Made by a program: the position numbers and the translations under genes. A stretch of DNA of 64,000 nt from Ruegeria arenilitoris. GTDB lineage: Bacteria > Pseudomonadota > Alphaproteobacteria > Rhodobacterales > Rhodobacteraceae. The DNA is taken from contig NZ_WQDA01000004.1 in the NCBI RefSeq assembly GCF_013032855.1, positions 361,482-425,481 of the forward strand. Reading direction: 5' to 3'. Positions 18,291-27,655 of the stretch are shown here, piece after piece. Numbering within the stretch: the first letter of the stretch is position 1; each line of letters begins with the position of its first letter. The notes beneath the pieces were generated by a model. That model was not told where the DNA came from and did no database searches. It saw only the letters and a list, made by a program, of their open reading frames with translations.

Positions 18291-18510
18291 CGGGCGCTGG
18301 CCGGTCTGGAAACTTGCCATTCTGTTGTATCCGGCGACGGCGCTGACCGTCGCCATCAACCTGTTTCTGGCCGGGTTGATCGCCCATGCGCTGGGGTTCG
18401 GCGCCGTGACACCGGTGGCCGCGCTGATCTGGGGTGTGCCCCTTGGGGTTCCGGCCAGCTGGCTGGCGGGGCGCTGGGTGCGGCGGCTGATGGATGAGGC
18501 CGAGGGCTGA
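18247..18510 (+). CDS. Small two-helix membrane protein overlapping nirN
   Basis: An 87-residue reading frame starting inside the last 44 nt of nirN, with GGGGAAA 5 nt before its ATG. It has two hydrophobic segments (KLAILLYPATALTVAINLFLA is the first and AALIWGVPLGVPASWLAG the second) and ends WVRRLMDEAEG. I do not recognise the family. Overlap with nirN, high-GC third positions and no competing gene support it as real. Inference: a membrane accessory of nitrite reduction or heme d1 maturation, co-translated with nirN. Confidence 0.6.
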   Translation: MSGTRSPSRKAPATDGRWPVWKLAILLYPATALTVAINLFLAGLIAHALGFGAVTPVAALIWGVPLGVPASWLAGRWVRRLMDEAEG

Positions 18511-18533
18511 GCAAGGCCGGAATTTCGCGGCGC

Positions 18534-18547
18534 CTAACCGAAGTCAA
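18534..18547 (+). promoter_or_regulatory. FNR/NnrR-type box of the nos operon
   Basis: CTAACCGAAGTCAA keeps one perfect half-site (GTCAA) and a diverged left half. Its centre is about 67 nt before the ATG of the first nos-block gene, the same spacing as at norC, nnrS and nirS. Confidence 0.65.
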
Positions 18548-18607
18548 GTAGCCGGTATCCGCGATCCCTTACGACTCGGGCAACATCAAATCCGAGTCGG
18601 AGTCTCC

Positions 18608-19072
18608 ATGCCCGCCGCCCGCCAAAACCACAGCCTCCCTGTCCGCGCGACACGCGTGGCAGCCGGGCTGGCGGGCATTTTTCTTTTGATGTTGCAGGTG
18701 CTTGGGCCAGCGCTGGCGAGTCCCGGCCAGGGCACCTGGATGGAGATCTGCTCGGAGGCAGGAGCGGTCTGGGTCCAGGTGGACCTGGAAGACGACACCG
18801 GCGACCCGACCGCGCCCTGCGCGAAATGTGCCGATTGCGCCCTGTGCGCGATTACGGCGACGGCACCGGTCCCGGACCTGCCGCAGCTGCAGCAGCCCGG
18901 GTTTGTACAAATCCCACGGTGTGCGTTCACTGATCTGTTGGATCTGTACAACTCCGAACGGCTGTGGCCCGAAACTCGCGGCCCCCCGGCCGCGCCCGAA
19001 ATCAGAACCGAACGCGCGCCGCGCGCGTCCATGGCGTCAACCCGAACCGAAGGAGGTGCGCCGTGGTCGTGA
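18608..19072 (+). CDS. Cysteine-rich exported small protein at the head of the nos operon (DUF2946-like)
   Basis: A 154-residue protein with a hydrophobic N-terminal segment (GLAGIFLLMLQVLGPALA) and a short cysteine cluster, MEICSEAG then CAKCADCALCA, which resembles small copper-associated DUF2946-type proteins. GGAG lies 5 nt before the ATG. The last 10 nt overlap nosR, so translation is probably coupled. Copper delivery or sensing for NosZ assembly is an inference from context and the cysteines. The C-terminal 50 residues are Pro/Arg/Glu-rich, and this part of the gene also carries the nosR ribosome site. Confidence 0.65.
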   Translation: MPAARQNHSLPVRATRVAAGLAGIFLLMLQVLGPALASPGQGTWMEICSEAGAVWVQVDLEDDTGDPTAPCAKCADCALCAITATAPVPDLPQLQQPGFVQIPRCAFTDLLDLYNSERLWPETRGPPAAPEIRTERAPRASMASTRTEGGAPWS

Positions 19073-21243
19073 CCCGCGCAGCCCATTTCCTTGTGGCCCT
19101 TGTCCTGTCCTGCCTGCTGGCGTTTGACGCGCGGGCCGACAGTCTGGCCAGCTTCCTGCCCGAGTTCGAACCCGCCGAACTGGCGCCCGGTGCCGATGCC
19201 ATTGGCCCGGTCCGCGACGACGTGCCGGTCGCCCCGGTGCTGAAGGGTGGCGAAACAGTCGCTTGGGCCTTTCTCACATCCGATTTCGTGGGCACCACCG
19301 GCTATTCCGGCAAGCCCATTCACGTCGTCGCCGCCATCGACGGTGATGCGGTGCTGACCGGCGTCAAGCTGGTCAAACATTCCGAACCCATCGTTCTGAT
19401 CGGCATTCCCAACGCGCGCATGGTCGAGCTGACCGAAGGCTATGCCGGGCTGGACCTCAAGCGCGAGGTCGAGACCGGCGGCGAGGGGCATGATCTGGAC
19501 ATCATCTCGGGTGCGACGGTGACGGTGATGGTCATCGACGACAGCGTCGTGCGCGCCGGGATCAAGGTGGCCCGTGCCATGGGTCTGGGTGGGCTGTCCG
19601 AGGTTCAGGCGGACGGACCCAAGCGCGAAGTCGACATGGCCAAGGCCGACACCCATGACTGGGCCACGCTCTCGGGCGACGGCTCGATCCGGCGGCTGAC
19701 GCTGGACGTGGGTCAGGTCAACGCCGCCTTCGAGGCCACCGGCGACCAGCGCGCGATCAAACGCCCCGAGAAGGGCAACCCCGAGGACACCTTCATCGAC
19801 ATGCATGTGGCGCTGGTCTCGGTGCCTTCGATCGGCAAGTCGCTGCTGGGCGAGGCCGAGTACCAGAACCTGGTCAATTGGCTGGACGAGGGCGAACACG
19901 CCATCCTGGTGCTGGGCCGTGGCAAGTACAGCTTCAAGGGCTCGGGCTATGTGCGCGGCGGGATCTTCGACCGGATCCAACTGATCCAGGGCGACAATTC
20001 GGTGCGGTTCTTCGACCGTCAGCATCGCCGCCTGGGCACGGTGGCCGCCGAGGACGCGCCCAGCTTTACCGAGCTGGACATCTTCAAGATCCCTGCCGAC
20101 GCCGAGTTCGACCCGACCGAGCCATTCCGCCTGCAACTGCTGGTGCAGCGGGCCATCGGCGCGGTGGAAAAGACCTTCCTGACCTTCGATCTGGGCTACA
20201 TTCTGCCCGAACAGTACCTGTTGCCGGTCGCGCCCGCGCCCAAGGTCGTGGACGATGCCACCGGCGAGGCCGCCGCCAAGTCAGCCCTGTGGCAGCGCAT
20301 CTGGAAGGACCGCCAGGTCGAGATCGCCGTGCTGGGCGCCATGCTGCTGGTGCTGACGGCCACCTTCTTCTTCCAGTTCCACGCCACGATGAACGCACGG
20401 GTCTTCTACTGGTTCCGCATCGGGTTCCTGACGATGACGCTGTTCTTCATCGGTTGGTACGCCAATGCGCAGCTGAGCGTGGTGAACATCATGGCGCTGG
20501 CCGGCAGCCTGCGCAGCGGTTTCACCTGGGATGCCTTCCTGCTGGACCCGCTGGTGTTCATCCAATGGTTCGCCGTGGCCGCCGCGCTGCTGTTCTGGGG
20601 ACGCGGGGCCTATTGCGGCTGGCTGTGCCCCTTCGGCGCCCTGCAAGAGCTGACAAACAAGATCGCCCGCGCGCTGAAAGTCCCGCAATGGACCCTGCCC
20701 TGGGGCCTGAACGAGCGCCTGTGGCCGATCAAGTACATGATCTTCCTGGCGCTGTTCGGCCTGAGCATCGTGTCGATCCCGCTGGCCGAGAAATACGCCG
20801 AAATCGAGCCGTTCAAGACCGCGATCATCCTGAAATTCATGCGCGACTGGCCCTTCGTAGTCTTTGCAGTGGGTCTGCTGATGATCGGTCTGTTCATCGA
20901 ACGGTTCTATTGCCGCTACCTGTGCCCGCTGGGCGCGGCGCTGGCGATCCCCGCCCGTATCCGCATGTTCGACTGGCTACGCCGCTACAAGGATTGCGGC
21001 AACCCCTGTCAGACCTGCGCCAACGAATGCCCCGTTCAGGCCATCCACCCCACCGGTGAGATCAACCCGAACGAGTGCGTCACCTGCCTGCATTGTCAGG
21101 TGCTCTACCAGTCCGAGAGCAAATGTCCCGTCGTCATCCGCCAGCTGAAACGGCGGGCCAAGACCGGGTCGGTCAAACTCAAGACCCCCCTCGGACAACC
21201 ACCGGCGAACCATCCGAACGCCAAACCGCAAACCGTTTCCTAA
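19063..21243 (+). CDS. nosR: NosR, flavin- and FeS-containing electron donor/regulator for N2O reduction
   Basis: A 726-residue membrane protein. It has a signal sequence, a periplasmic FMN-binding domain with a flavinylation motif SGATVT (residues 149-154), several transmembrane helices, polyferredoxin-like [10 protein letters not shown] and [11 protein letters not shown] motifs, and C-terminal 4Fe-4S motifs (CQTCANECP and CVTCLHC). NosR moves electrons from the quinol pool towards NosZ and is needed for NosZ activity. GTG at 19063 is chosen because AAGGAGG precedes it by a few bases; longer in-frame readings run through the upstream gene. Confidence 0.96.
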   Translation: MVVTRAAHFLVALVLSCLLAFDARADSLASFLPEFEPAELAPGADAIGPVRDDVPVAPVLKGGETVAWAFLTSDFVGTTGYSGKPIHVVAAIDGDAVLTGVKLVKHSEPIVLIGIPNARMVELTEGYAGLDLKREVETGGEGHDLDIISGATVTVMVIDDSVVRAGIKVARAMGLGGLSEVQADGPKREVDMAKADTHDWATLSGDGSIRRLTLDVGQVNAAFEATGDQRAIKRPEKGNPEDTFIDMHVALVSVPSIGKSLLGEAEYQNLVNWLDEGEHAILVLGRGKYSFKGSGYVRGGIFDRIQLIQGDNSVRFFDRQHRRLGTVAAEDAPSFTELDIFKIPADAEFDPTEPFRLQLLVQRAIGAVEKTFLTFDLGYILPEQYLLPVAPAPKVVDDATGEAAAKSALWQRIWKDRQVEIAVLGAMLLVLTATFFFQFHATMNARVFYWFRIGFLTMTLFFIGWYANAQLSVVNIMALAGSLRSGFTWDAFLLDPLVFIQWFAVAAALLFWGRGAYCGWLCPFGALQELTNKIARALKVPQWTLPWGLNERLWPIKYMIFLALFGLSIVSIPLAEKYAEIEPFKTAIILKFMRDWPFVVFAVGLLMIGLFIERFYCRYLCPLGAALAIPARIRMFDWLRRYKDCGNPCQTCANECPVQAIHPTGEINPNECVTCLHCQVLYQSESKCPVVIRQLKRRAKTGSVKLKTPLGQPPANHPNAKPQTVS

Positions 21244-21257
21244 AAGGAGGAACGATC

Positions 21258-23171
21258 ATGTCGGATCATGACACCAAACTGAACATCACCCGCCGCGGGT
21301 TGCTGGGGGCCTCGGCCACCGGGGCCGTGCTGGCCGGAACCGGGCTGGGCGTCGGCGGCACGCTGATGACCGCCAAACAGGCCAGCGCCGCCGCCAAGGT
21401 CGAACTGGCCCCCGGCGAGCTGGACGAATATTACGGCTTCTGGTCCTCGGGCCAGACCGGCGAGCTGCGCATCATGGGCTTCCCGTCCATGCGCGAGCTG
21501 ATGCGGGTACCGGTGTTCAACCGCTGCTCGGCCACCGGCTGGGGCCAGACCAACGAGTCGCTGAAGATCCTGACCGAGGGCCTGCTGCCGGAAACCAAGG
21601 AGTTCCTGGCCAAGCGCGGCATGAAAACCTATGACAACGGCGACCTGCACCACCCGCACATGTCGTTCACCGACGGCACCTATGACGGCCGCTATCTGTT
21701 CATGAACGACAAGGCCAACACCCGCGTGGCCCGCGTGCGCTGCGACGTGATGAAATGCGACAAGATCATCGAGATCCCCAACGCCAAGGCGATCCACGGT
21801 CTGCGCCCGCAGAAATTCCCGCGCACCGGCTATGTCTTTGCCAATGGCGAGGACGAAACCCCGCTGATCAACGACGGCAGCGTGCTGGACGATCCCTCGC
21901 AATACGTCAACATCTTCACCGCCATCGACGGTGACACGATGGAGATCGCCTGGCAGGTGATGGTGTCGGGCAACCTCGACAACACCGATTGCGACTATCA
22001 GGGCAAATACGCCTTCTCGACCTCGTACAACTCGGAAATGGGCATGAACCTGGCCGAGATGACCGAGAGCGAGATGGACCACGTGGTCGTCTTCAACCTC
22101 AAGGAAATCGAGGCCGGCATCGCCGCGGGCGACTATCAGGAGATCAAGGGCGTCAAGGTTCTGGACGGGCGCAAGGGGTCGAACAAGAAATACACCCGCT
22201 ACATCCCGATCCCGAACTCGCCGCACGGCATCAACACTGCGCCCGACGGCAAACACGTCTGCATCAACGGCAAGCTGTCGCCGACCGTGTCGATCATGGA
22301 CGTCACCAAGCTGGACGCGCTGTTCGAAAGCGACGCCGATCCGCGGTCGTGCATCGTGGGCGAGCCGCAACTGGGCCTTGGCCCGCTTCACACCGCCTAT
22401 GACGGTCAGGGCAACGCCTTCACCACGCTGTTCCTGGACAGCCAGATCGTCAAATGGAACATCGACAAGGCCATCCGCGCCTACAATGGCGAGGACGTGG
22501 ACCCGATCATCTCGAAGGTCGACGTGCACTACCAGCCGGGCCACAACTCGACCTCGATGGGTGAGACCAAAGAGGCCGACGGCAAGTGGCTGATCTCGAT
22601 GAACAAGTTCTCGAAGGACCGGTTCCTGAACACCGGCCCGCTCAAGCCCGAGAACGAGCAGGTGATCGACATCTCGACCGACGAGATGAAGGTGGTGCAT
22701 GACGGCCCGACCTTCGCCGAGCCGCATGACTCGATCATCGTGCGCCGCGACATCGTCAACCCGGTCAACGTCTGGGACCGCAACGACCCGACCTGGGAAG
22801 ATGCGCGCAAACAGGCCGAGGCCGATGGCGTCGATCTGGAGGAAGGCGCCGAAGAGCCCATCCGCGACGGCAACAAGGTGCGGGTCTACATGGTCTCGCA
22901 GGCCCCGACCTTCAGCCTCGAGAAGTTCACCGTCAAACAGGGCGACGAGGTCACGATCTACGTCACCAACCTGGATGACGTGGACGATGTGACCCACGGC
23001 TTCTGCCTGGGCAACTACGGCATCGCCTTCGAGGTCGCGCCGCAGGCCACCGCATCGATCACCTTCACCGCCGACCGTCCGGGCGTGCACTGGTTCTATT
23101 GCCAGTGGTTCTGCCACGCGCTGCACATGGAAATGCGCGGCCGGATGCTGGTCGAACCGCAAGGAGCCTGA
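21258..23171 (+). CDS. nosZ: NosZ, nitrous-oxide reductase (Tat-exported, clade I type)
   Basis: A 637-residue copper enzyme reducing N2O to N2 in the periplasm. The N-terminus carries a twin-arginine signal (TRRGLLGAS). The CuZ propeller begins with histidines such as HHPH at 131-134; others lie in [12 protein letters not shown] and EPHDSI. The CuA domain at the C-terminus shows C615, W617, C619, H623 and M626 in [13 protein letters not shown] Tat rather than Sec signal is the hallmark of clade I NosZ. AAAAGGAGG precedes the ATG, 14 nt after nosR. Confidence 0.98.
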   Translation: MSDHDTKLNITRRGLLGASATGAVLAGTGLGVGGTLMTAKQASAAAKVELAPGELDEYYGFWSSGQTGELRIMGFPSMRELMRVPVFNRCSATGWGQTNESLKILTEGLLPETKEFLAKRGMKTYDNGDLHHPHMSFTDGTYDGRYLFMNDKANTRVARVRCDVMKCDKIIEIPNAKAIHGLRPQKFPRTGYVFANGEDETPLINDGSVLDDPSQYVNIFTAIDGDTMEIAWQVMVSGNLDNTDCDYQGKYAFSTSYNSEMGMNLAEMTESEMDHVVVFNLKEIEAGIAAGDYQEIKGVKVLDGRKGSNKKYTRYIPIPNSPHGINTAPDGKHVCINGKLSPTVSIMDVTKLDALFESDADPRSCIVGEPQLGLGPLHTAYDGQGNAFTTLFLDSQIVKWNIDKAIRAYNGEDVDPIISKVDVHYQPGHNSTSMGETKEADGKWLISMNKFSKDRFLNTGPLKPENEQVIDISTDEMKVVHDGPTFAEPHDSIIVRRDIVNPVNVWDRNDPTWEDARKQAEADGVDLEEGAEEPIRDGNKVRVYMVSQAPTFSLEKFTVKQGDEVTIYVTNLDDVDDVTHGFCLGNYGIAFEVAPQATASITFTADRPGVHWFYCQWFCHALHMEMRGRMLVEPQGA

Positions 23172-23174
23172 CCC

Positions 23175-24431
23175 ATGCGCTGGCCCCTGCTCATCCCGCT
23201 TCTGCTCGGCTCGCCGCTTTGGGCGGCGGACTGGGACGTGCCCAACCGGGCGGGGGCCATCACCGAGACACTGGCGCAGGCGGCGGATGGAGACACCCTC
23301 CGCCTGAGCCCCGGCGTCTATGCCGAACGCCTGGTTCTGGACCGGCCCGTCACCATCGACGGACAGGGCCAGGCCACCATCGACGGTCAGGGCACCGGTA
23401 GCGTCATCACCGTGACCGGGCCCGGCGTCACTCTGCGCGGCCTGACCGTGATCGGGTCGGGATCGGACCATGGTGAGATCGACAGCGGCATCCAGCTGAC
23501 CAAGACGGCCCGCGTGGCCGTGGTGGAAAACAACGTGCTGCTGGGCAATCTCTACGGCATCGACATCCACGGCGCCGATGACAGCATCGTGCGCGGCAAC
23601 CGGATCGAGGGCCGGCAGGACCGCCGGATGAACGACCGCGGCAACGGGGTCTATGTCTGGAACGCGCCCGGCGCTGTGGTCGAAGGCAATGACATCCGCT
23701 TTGGCCGCGACGGGATCTTCGTGAACTCGTCGAAGAAAAACACCTTCATCGGCAACAGCTTCCGCGACCTGCGATTTGCCGTGCACTACATGTATGCCGA
23801 CGATTCCATCGTCAGCGACAATGTCTCGATCGGCAACGATCTGGGCTATGCGGTGATGTTCACCTCGAACGTGCAGGTGATCAACAACGTCTCGGTCGGC
23901 GACCGCGAACACGGGGTCATGCTGAACTATGCCAATGACAGCGTGATCTCGGGCAACGTGGTGAAAGGCGCCAAGGAGAAGTGCACCTTTCTGTACAATT
24001 CCAACAAGAACGAATTCACCGACAACTGGTTCGAAGGCTGCGGTATCGGGATCCATTTCACCGCCGGCAGCGAACGCAACCGGATCGTCGGCAACGCCTT
24101 TGTCGGCAACCGGACACAGGTGAAATACGTCTCGACCAAATGGGTCGAGTGGTCGGAAGACGGCCGCGGCAACTACTGGTCCGATTTTGCCGCCTATGAC
24201 GTGAACGGCGACGGCATCGCCGACGCCCCCTATCGCCCCAACGATAGCATGGACCATGTGCTGTGGACCCAACCCGCAGCCAAGCTGCTGCTCGGCTCGC
24301 CCGCCGTGCAGCTGGTGCGCTGGTCGCAATCGGCCTTTCCCGCGCTGCTGCCGGGCGGCGTGATCGACAGCCACCCCTTGATGCAAGCCCCTCAACCCCC
24401 AGCCATGAAAAAGGTGCCTCATGACGGATAA
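23175..24431 (+). CDS. nosD: NosD, periplasmic copper-site assembly protein
   Basis: A 418-residue secreted right-handed beta-helix protein with a signal peptide (LLIPLLLGSPLWA). CASH-type repeats dominate, e.g. NVLLGNLYGIDIHGADDS and related turns. NosD works with the ABC transporter NosFY to supply the sulfur/copper components of CuZ. It starts 3 nt after nosZ and overlaps nosF by 11 nt. Confidence 0.95.
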   Translation: MRWPLLIPLLLGSPLWAADWDVPNRAGAITETLAQAADGDTLRLSPGVYAERLVLDRPVTIDGQGQATIDGQGTGSVITVTGPGVTLRGLTVIGSGSDHGEIDSGIQLTKTARVAVVENNVLLGNLYGIDIHGADDSIVRGNRIEGRQDRRMNDRGNGVYVWNAPGAVVEGNDIRFGRDGIFVNSSKKNTFIGNSFRDLRFAVHYMYADDSIVSDNVSIGNDLGYAVMFTSNVQVINNVSVGDREHGVMLNYANDSVISGNVVKGAKEKCTFLYNSNKNEFTDNWFEGCGIGIHFTAGSERNRIVGNAFVGNRTQVKYVSTKWVEWSEDGRGNYWSDFAAYDVNGDGIADAPYRPNDSMDHVLWTQPAAKLLLGSPAVQLVRWSQSAFPALLPGGVIDSHPLMQAPQPPAMKKVPHDG

Positions 24432-25314
24432 GGCCCTGACCATCGAAACGGTCTGCAAGGATCGCGGCAAGACCCGCGTTCTGAGCGATATCTCCCTGAC
24501 GCTCGAGCCCGGACAGCGCGTGGCGCTGCTGGGCCACAACGGCGCCGGAAAATCCACCCTGATCAAGTCGATCCTGGGCCTGACGCCCATCCAGGCCGGC
24601 ACGATCCGCATCGGCACCGCCGCCCCCGGCAGCGCGCAGGCGCGCCGCGACACGGCCTATCTGCCCGAGGCGGTCTCGTTCCACCCGGCCCTGACCGGGC
24701 GCGAGCAGCTGACCCTGTTTGCCAAGCTGTCAGGCACAAAAGCCGACGTGCCCGCCCTGCTGGACCGTGTCGGGCTGGGCGATGCGATGGACCGCCGGAT
24801 CGGCGCCTATTCCAAAGGGATGCGGCAGCGGCTGGGCCTTGCGCAGGTGCTGCTGGGTCAGCCGAAACTGGCGCTGCTGGACGAACCCACCTCGGGATTG
24901 GACCCGATCTCGCGCCAGGACCTGTACGCCATCATCGACGAGCTGGCCGCGCAGGGCACCGCGGTGCTTATCGCCAGCCATGCCCTGACCGAGGTCGAGG
25001 CCCGCACCGACCGCATCGCCATCATGCGCAAGGGCCGGATGGTGGCCGATGACACGCTGGCCAACCTGTCGGCGCTGGCCGGGTTGCCGATCCGTCTGCG
25101 GGTCCGCGCGCGTGCCAATGCCGACGCGCTGGCCGCCGAACTGGGCGGCAACCGGATAAACGGCGCCTCGGTCGAATTGCTGTGTTCGCCCGCCGACAAG
25201 ATGCAGGCGCTGCGCCGCATCGCCGGTCTGGGTGATGCGGTGGCCGACGTGGAAATGACCCCGCCCAAGCTGGAAGACCTCTATCGCCACTATGCTCAGG
25301 AGGCGCTGCAATGA
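24421..25314 (+). CDS. nosF: NosF, ABC transporter ATPase for CuZ assembly
   Basis: A 297-residue ABC ATPase with Walker A GHNGAGKST near residue 39, signature region YSKGMRQRLGLAQ, Walker B LALLDEPTSGLD and switch His in ASHAL. It pairs with the membrane subunit NosY and the periplasmic NosD in CuZ maturation. Start overlaps nosD; the stop overlaps nosY by 4 nt. Confidence 0.95.
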   Translation: MTDKALTIETVCKDRGKTRVLSDISLTLEPGQRVALLGHNGAGKSTLIKSILGLTPIQAGTIRIGTAAPGSAQARRDTAYLPEAVSFHPALTGREQLTLFAKLSGTKADVPALLDRVGLGDAMDRRIGAYSKGMRQRLGLAQVLLGQPKLALLDEPTSGLDPISRQDLYAIIDELAAQGTAVLIASHALTEVEARTDRIAIMRKGRMVADDTLANLSALAGLPIRLRVRARANADALAAELGGNRINGASVELLCSPADKMQALRRIAGLGDAVADVEMTPPKLEDLYRHYAQEALQ

Positions 25315-26132
25315 CCCGTTTCCTTGCCATCACCCGCACCGAGATGCTGATCCTGCGCCGCAACCGCTGGCTGCTGGTGGCGACGCTGATCATGGTTCTC
25401 TTCGCGCTGGCCCTGACCTTTGCCGGCAGCGCGCCCACCGGCACGCTGGGGGTCGACATGCTGACGGTGTCGGTCGCCTCGATGACCACGCTGTCGGTGT
25501 ATCTGGCGCCGCTCCTGGCGCTGATGATTTCCTTTGACGCCATCGCCGGTGACGTGGACCGGGGCAGCCTGTCGCTGCTGCTGTCCTATCCGGCGGGGCG
25601 GGGCGAGATCCTGCTGGGCAAATTCACCGCCCACCTGGCGGCGCTGGCCTTCGCCATGACCGTCGGTTTCGGCACTGCCGGGGCGGTCGCCGCGTGGTTC
25701 GGCGGCGCGGGCGCGGACAGCCTGTTCGCGCTTGGCCGGCTGATCGTCACCTCGATCCTACTGGGCGCCGTGTTTCTGGCGCTGGGATACCTGCTGTCCG
25801 CCCTGGCGAGGGGCGCAACGGCGGCGGCAGGTCTGTCGGCCGGGCTCTGGCTGGTCTTCGTCGTCCTCTATGATCTTGGGCTGTTGGGAGCCGTCGTCAT
25901 GGACAAGGGCGGCGTCTTCACCCAATCCGTCTTTCCATGGGTGATGGTGGCCAACCCGGCCGACGCTTTCCGCCTGTGGAACATCGCCGCGACCGAAGGC
26001 GTGGCCATGGCGTCCGGCATGACCGGCGCGGCGCAGGCCCTGCCCGCCTGGGCGGCGCCCGCCTCGCTGCTGATCTGGCCGGTTCTGGGCTTTGCCCTGG
26101 CCCGGTTGGCCTTCCGGAGGGTCGAACCATGA
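25311..26132 (+). CDS. nosY: NosY, ABC transporter permease for CuZ assembly
   Basis: A 273-residue membrane protein with about six transmembrane helices of the ABC-2 permease type, for example LLVATLIMVLFALALTFAG near the N-terminus. It forms the membrane part of the NosDFY complex. ATGA overlaps join it to nosF upstream and nosL downstream. Confidence 0.94.
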   Translation: MTRFLAITRTEMLILRRNRWLLVATLIMVLFALALTFAGSAPTGTLGVDMLTVSVASMTTLSVYLAPLLALMISFDAIAGDVDRGSLSLLLSYPAGRGEILLGKFTAHLAALAFAMTVGFGTAGAVAAWFGGAGADSLFALGRLIVTSILLGAVFLALGYLLSALARGATAAAGLSAGLWLVFVVLYDLGLLGAVVMDKGGVFTQSVFPWVMVANPADAFRLWNIAATEGVAMASGMTGAAQALPAWAAPASLLIWPVLGFALARLAFRRVEP

Positions 26133-26647
26133 CACGCCTTGCCCTGATCGCGCTGGTCGCGCTGGCGGCCTGCAAGGAAGAACAGGCCTCCGCCCCGCCG
26201 GATCCGGTCGATCTGACCGAAACCGCGCTCAGCTATTTCTGCCAGATGAACGTGGCCGGCCACGGCGGGCCCAAGGGGCAGATCCATCTGGAGGGCTATC
26301 CCGCGCCGCTGTTCTTCGCGCAGGTGCGCGACATGGTGGCCTATCTCAAAAGCCCCGAGCGGGATGCCGAGATCACCGCGGTCTATGTCAGCGACATGGG
26401 CGCGGCCCCCAGCTGGAACGAGCCGGGCATCTCGAACTGGATCGCCGCCGATCAGGCCACCTTCGTGGTGGGTGCCGGCGTGGCCGGCGGCATGGGCGCG
26501 CCCGAGATCGTGCCCTTTGCAACGCCGGACGCCGCCGTGCGGTTCATCGAAACCTATGGCGGCACCGCCCTGCCCCTGACTGACATTCCCGACGATGCCG
26601 CTTTGGGGCCCGTCGATCTGACGCAATCCCTGGAGACACCCGCATGA
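26129..26647 (+). CDS. nosL: NosL, copper-binding outer-membrane-type lipoprotein
   Basis: A 172-residue lipoprotein with a lipobox ending LAAC (Cys15). NosL binds Cu(I) and hands it to apo-NosZ or NosD. The copper region is recognisable in YFCQMNVAGHGGPKGQ, with the Cys-x-Met pattern followed by a His. Overlaps nosY and nosX by 4 nt each. Confidence 0.93.
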   Translation: MTRLALIALVALAACKEEQASAPPDPVDLTETALSYFCQMNVAGHGGPKGQIHLEGYPAPLFFAQVRDMVAYLKSPERDAEITAVYVSDMGAAPSWNEPGISNWIAADQATFVVGAGVAGGMGAPEIVPFATPDAAVRFIETYGGTALPLTDIPDDAALGPVDLTQSLETPA

Positions 26648-27543
26648 CCACCCTGTCTCGCCGCCGTTTCCTGACCATCTCGGCCGCCTGCGCCGCCTTG
26701 CCGACCGTGGCGCGCGCGGCACCGGTTGCCCGCTGGCGCGGCACCGCGCTGGGGGCACCCGCCAGCCTGCAACTGGTCGGGTTGAGTGACGCGCAGGCCG
26801 AACCGATCATCGCCGCGCTCGAGGCCGAACTGGACCGTCTGGAGAATATCTTCAGCCTGTACCGGCCGGACTCGCAGCTGAGCCGCCTGAACCGGGACGG
26901 CACCCTGCCCGCCCCGGCGCCGGAGCTGCTGCAGGTGCTGGCCCAAAGCGCCGCCCTGCACGACGCGACCGGCGGTGCGTTCGACCCGACCGTTCAACCG
27001 CTGTGGATGGCGCTGGCGACCGGCGCGACGGATGCCGAAGCGGCGCAGGCCCGGGCGCTGGTCGGCTGGCAGGGGGTTTCGGTCTCGGCCGACGGCATCC
27101 GCCTGCCCCATCCGGGCCGTTCGGCGCTGACGCTGAATGGCATCGCGCAGGGCGCCGTGACCGACCGGATCGCGGCGCTGCTGCGGGCGCAGGGGCTGAC
27201 CGATGTGCTGGTCGACATGGGCGAGATAGCCGCCATCGGCACCCGCGCCGACGGGTCGGACTGGCGCGTCGGCCTGGCCGGCCCCGAGGGCGTGACCCGG
27301 CGCATCGAACTGCGCGACCGGGCGGTGGCGACCTCGGCCCCTGATGCGACACAGCTGGCCGGGCGTCATGGCCACATTCTGGGCCCGCAGGGTCAGCCGG
27401 TCCGGCATCGGGCGGTTTCGGTCTCGGCCCCTGACGCGGCGCTGGCCGACGGGTTGTCGACCGCGCTGTGCCTGCTGCCCACCGACCGGATCACGCCGGT
27501 TCTGCAACGTTTCCCCGACGCCCGACTCGAGATGCTGATCTGA
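26644..27543 (+). CDS. nosX: NosX, ApbE-type FMN transferase
   Basis: A 299-residue periplasmic ApbE-family flavin transferase that attaches FMN to NosR. A Tat-like signal, SRRRFLTISAAC, starts the protein. ApbE features include YRPDSQLSRLNRDG, GGAFDPTVQPLW, LNGIAQGAVTDRI and VDMGEIAAIG. Last gene of nosRZDFYLX. No clear terminator follows; the next gene, a LacI regulator, starts 112 nt later. Confidence 0.93.
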   Translation: MTTLSRRRFLTISAACAALPTVARAAPVARWRGTALGAPASLQLVGLSDAQAEPIIAALEAELDRLENIFSLYRPDSQLSRLNRDGTLPAPAPELLQVLAQSAALHDATGGAFDPTVQPLWMALATGATDAEAAQARALVGWQGVSVSADGIRLPHPGRSALTLNGIAQGAVTDRIAALLRAQGLTDVLVDMGEIAAIGTRADGSDWRVGLAGPEGVTRRIELRDRAVATSAPDATQLAGRHGHILGPQGQPVRHRAVSVSAPDAALADGLSTALCLLPTDRITPVLQRFPDARLEMLI

Positions 27544-27578
27544 CCGGAATGGCCGTTCTGGAACTCTGCCGTTGAAAT

Positions 27579-27592
27579 TTGTCGCGCGATAA
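27579..27592 (+). promoter_or_regulatory. Putative LacI-family operator 1
   Basis: TTGTCGCGCGATAA is one base from the palindrome TTGTCGCGCGACAA, with a central CG typical of LacI-family operators. It lies 64 nt before the regulator gene and suggests autoregulation. It is also part of a wider inverted repeat, AATTTGTCGC (27576-27585) with GCGACAAATT (27607-27616). Confidence 0.6.
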
Positions 27593-27655
27593 GAAAAGGT
27601 AAAACAGCGACAAATTCAGAGCGGCGCGGGTCCGGCCCCGCGCCAGAGGCAAGGC

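Noticed and set aside
21240..24653. A 1137-codon minus-strand open frame antisense to nosZ and nosD.
   Set aside because: High-GC codon use creates long antisense frames. The translation has no recognisable domain and the plus-strand genes nosZ and nosD are unambiguous.
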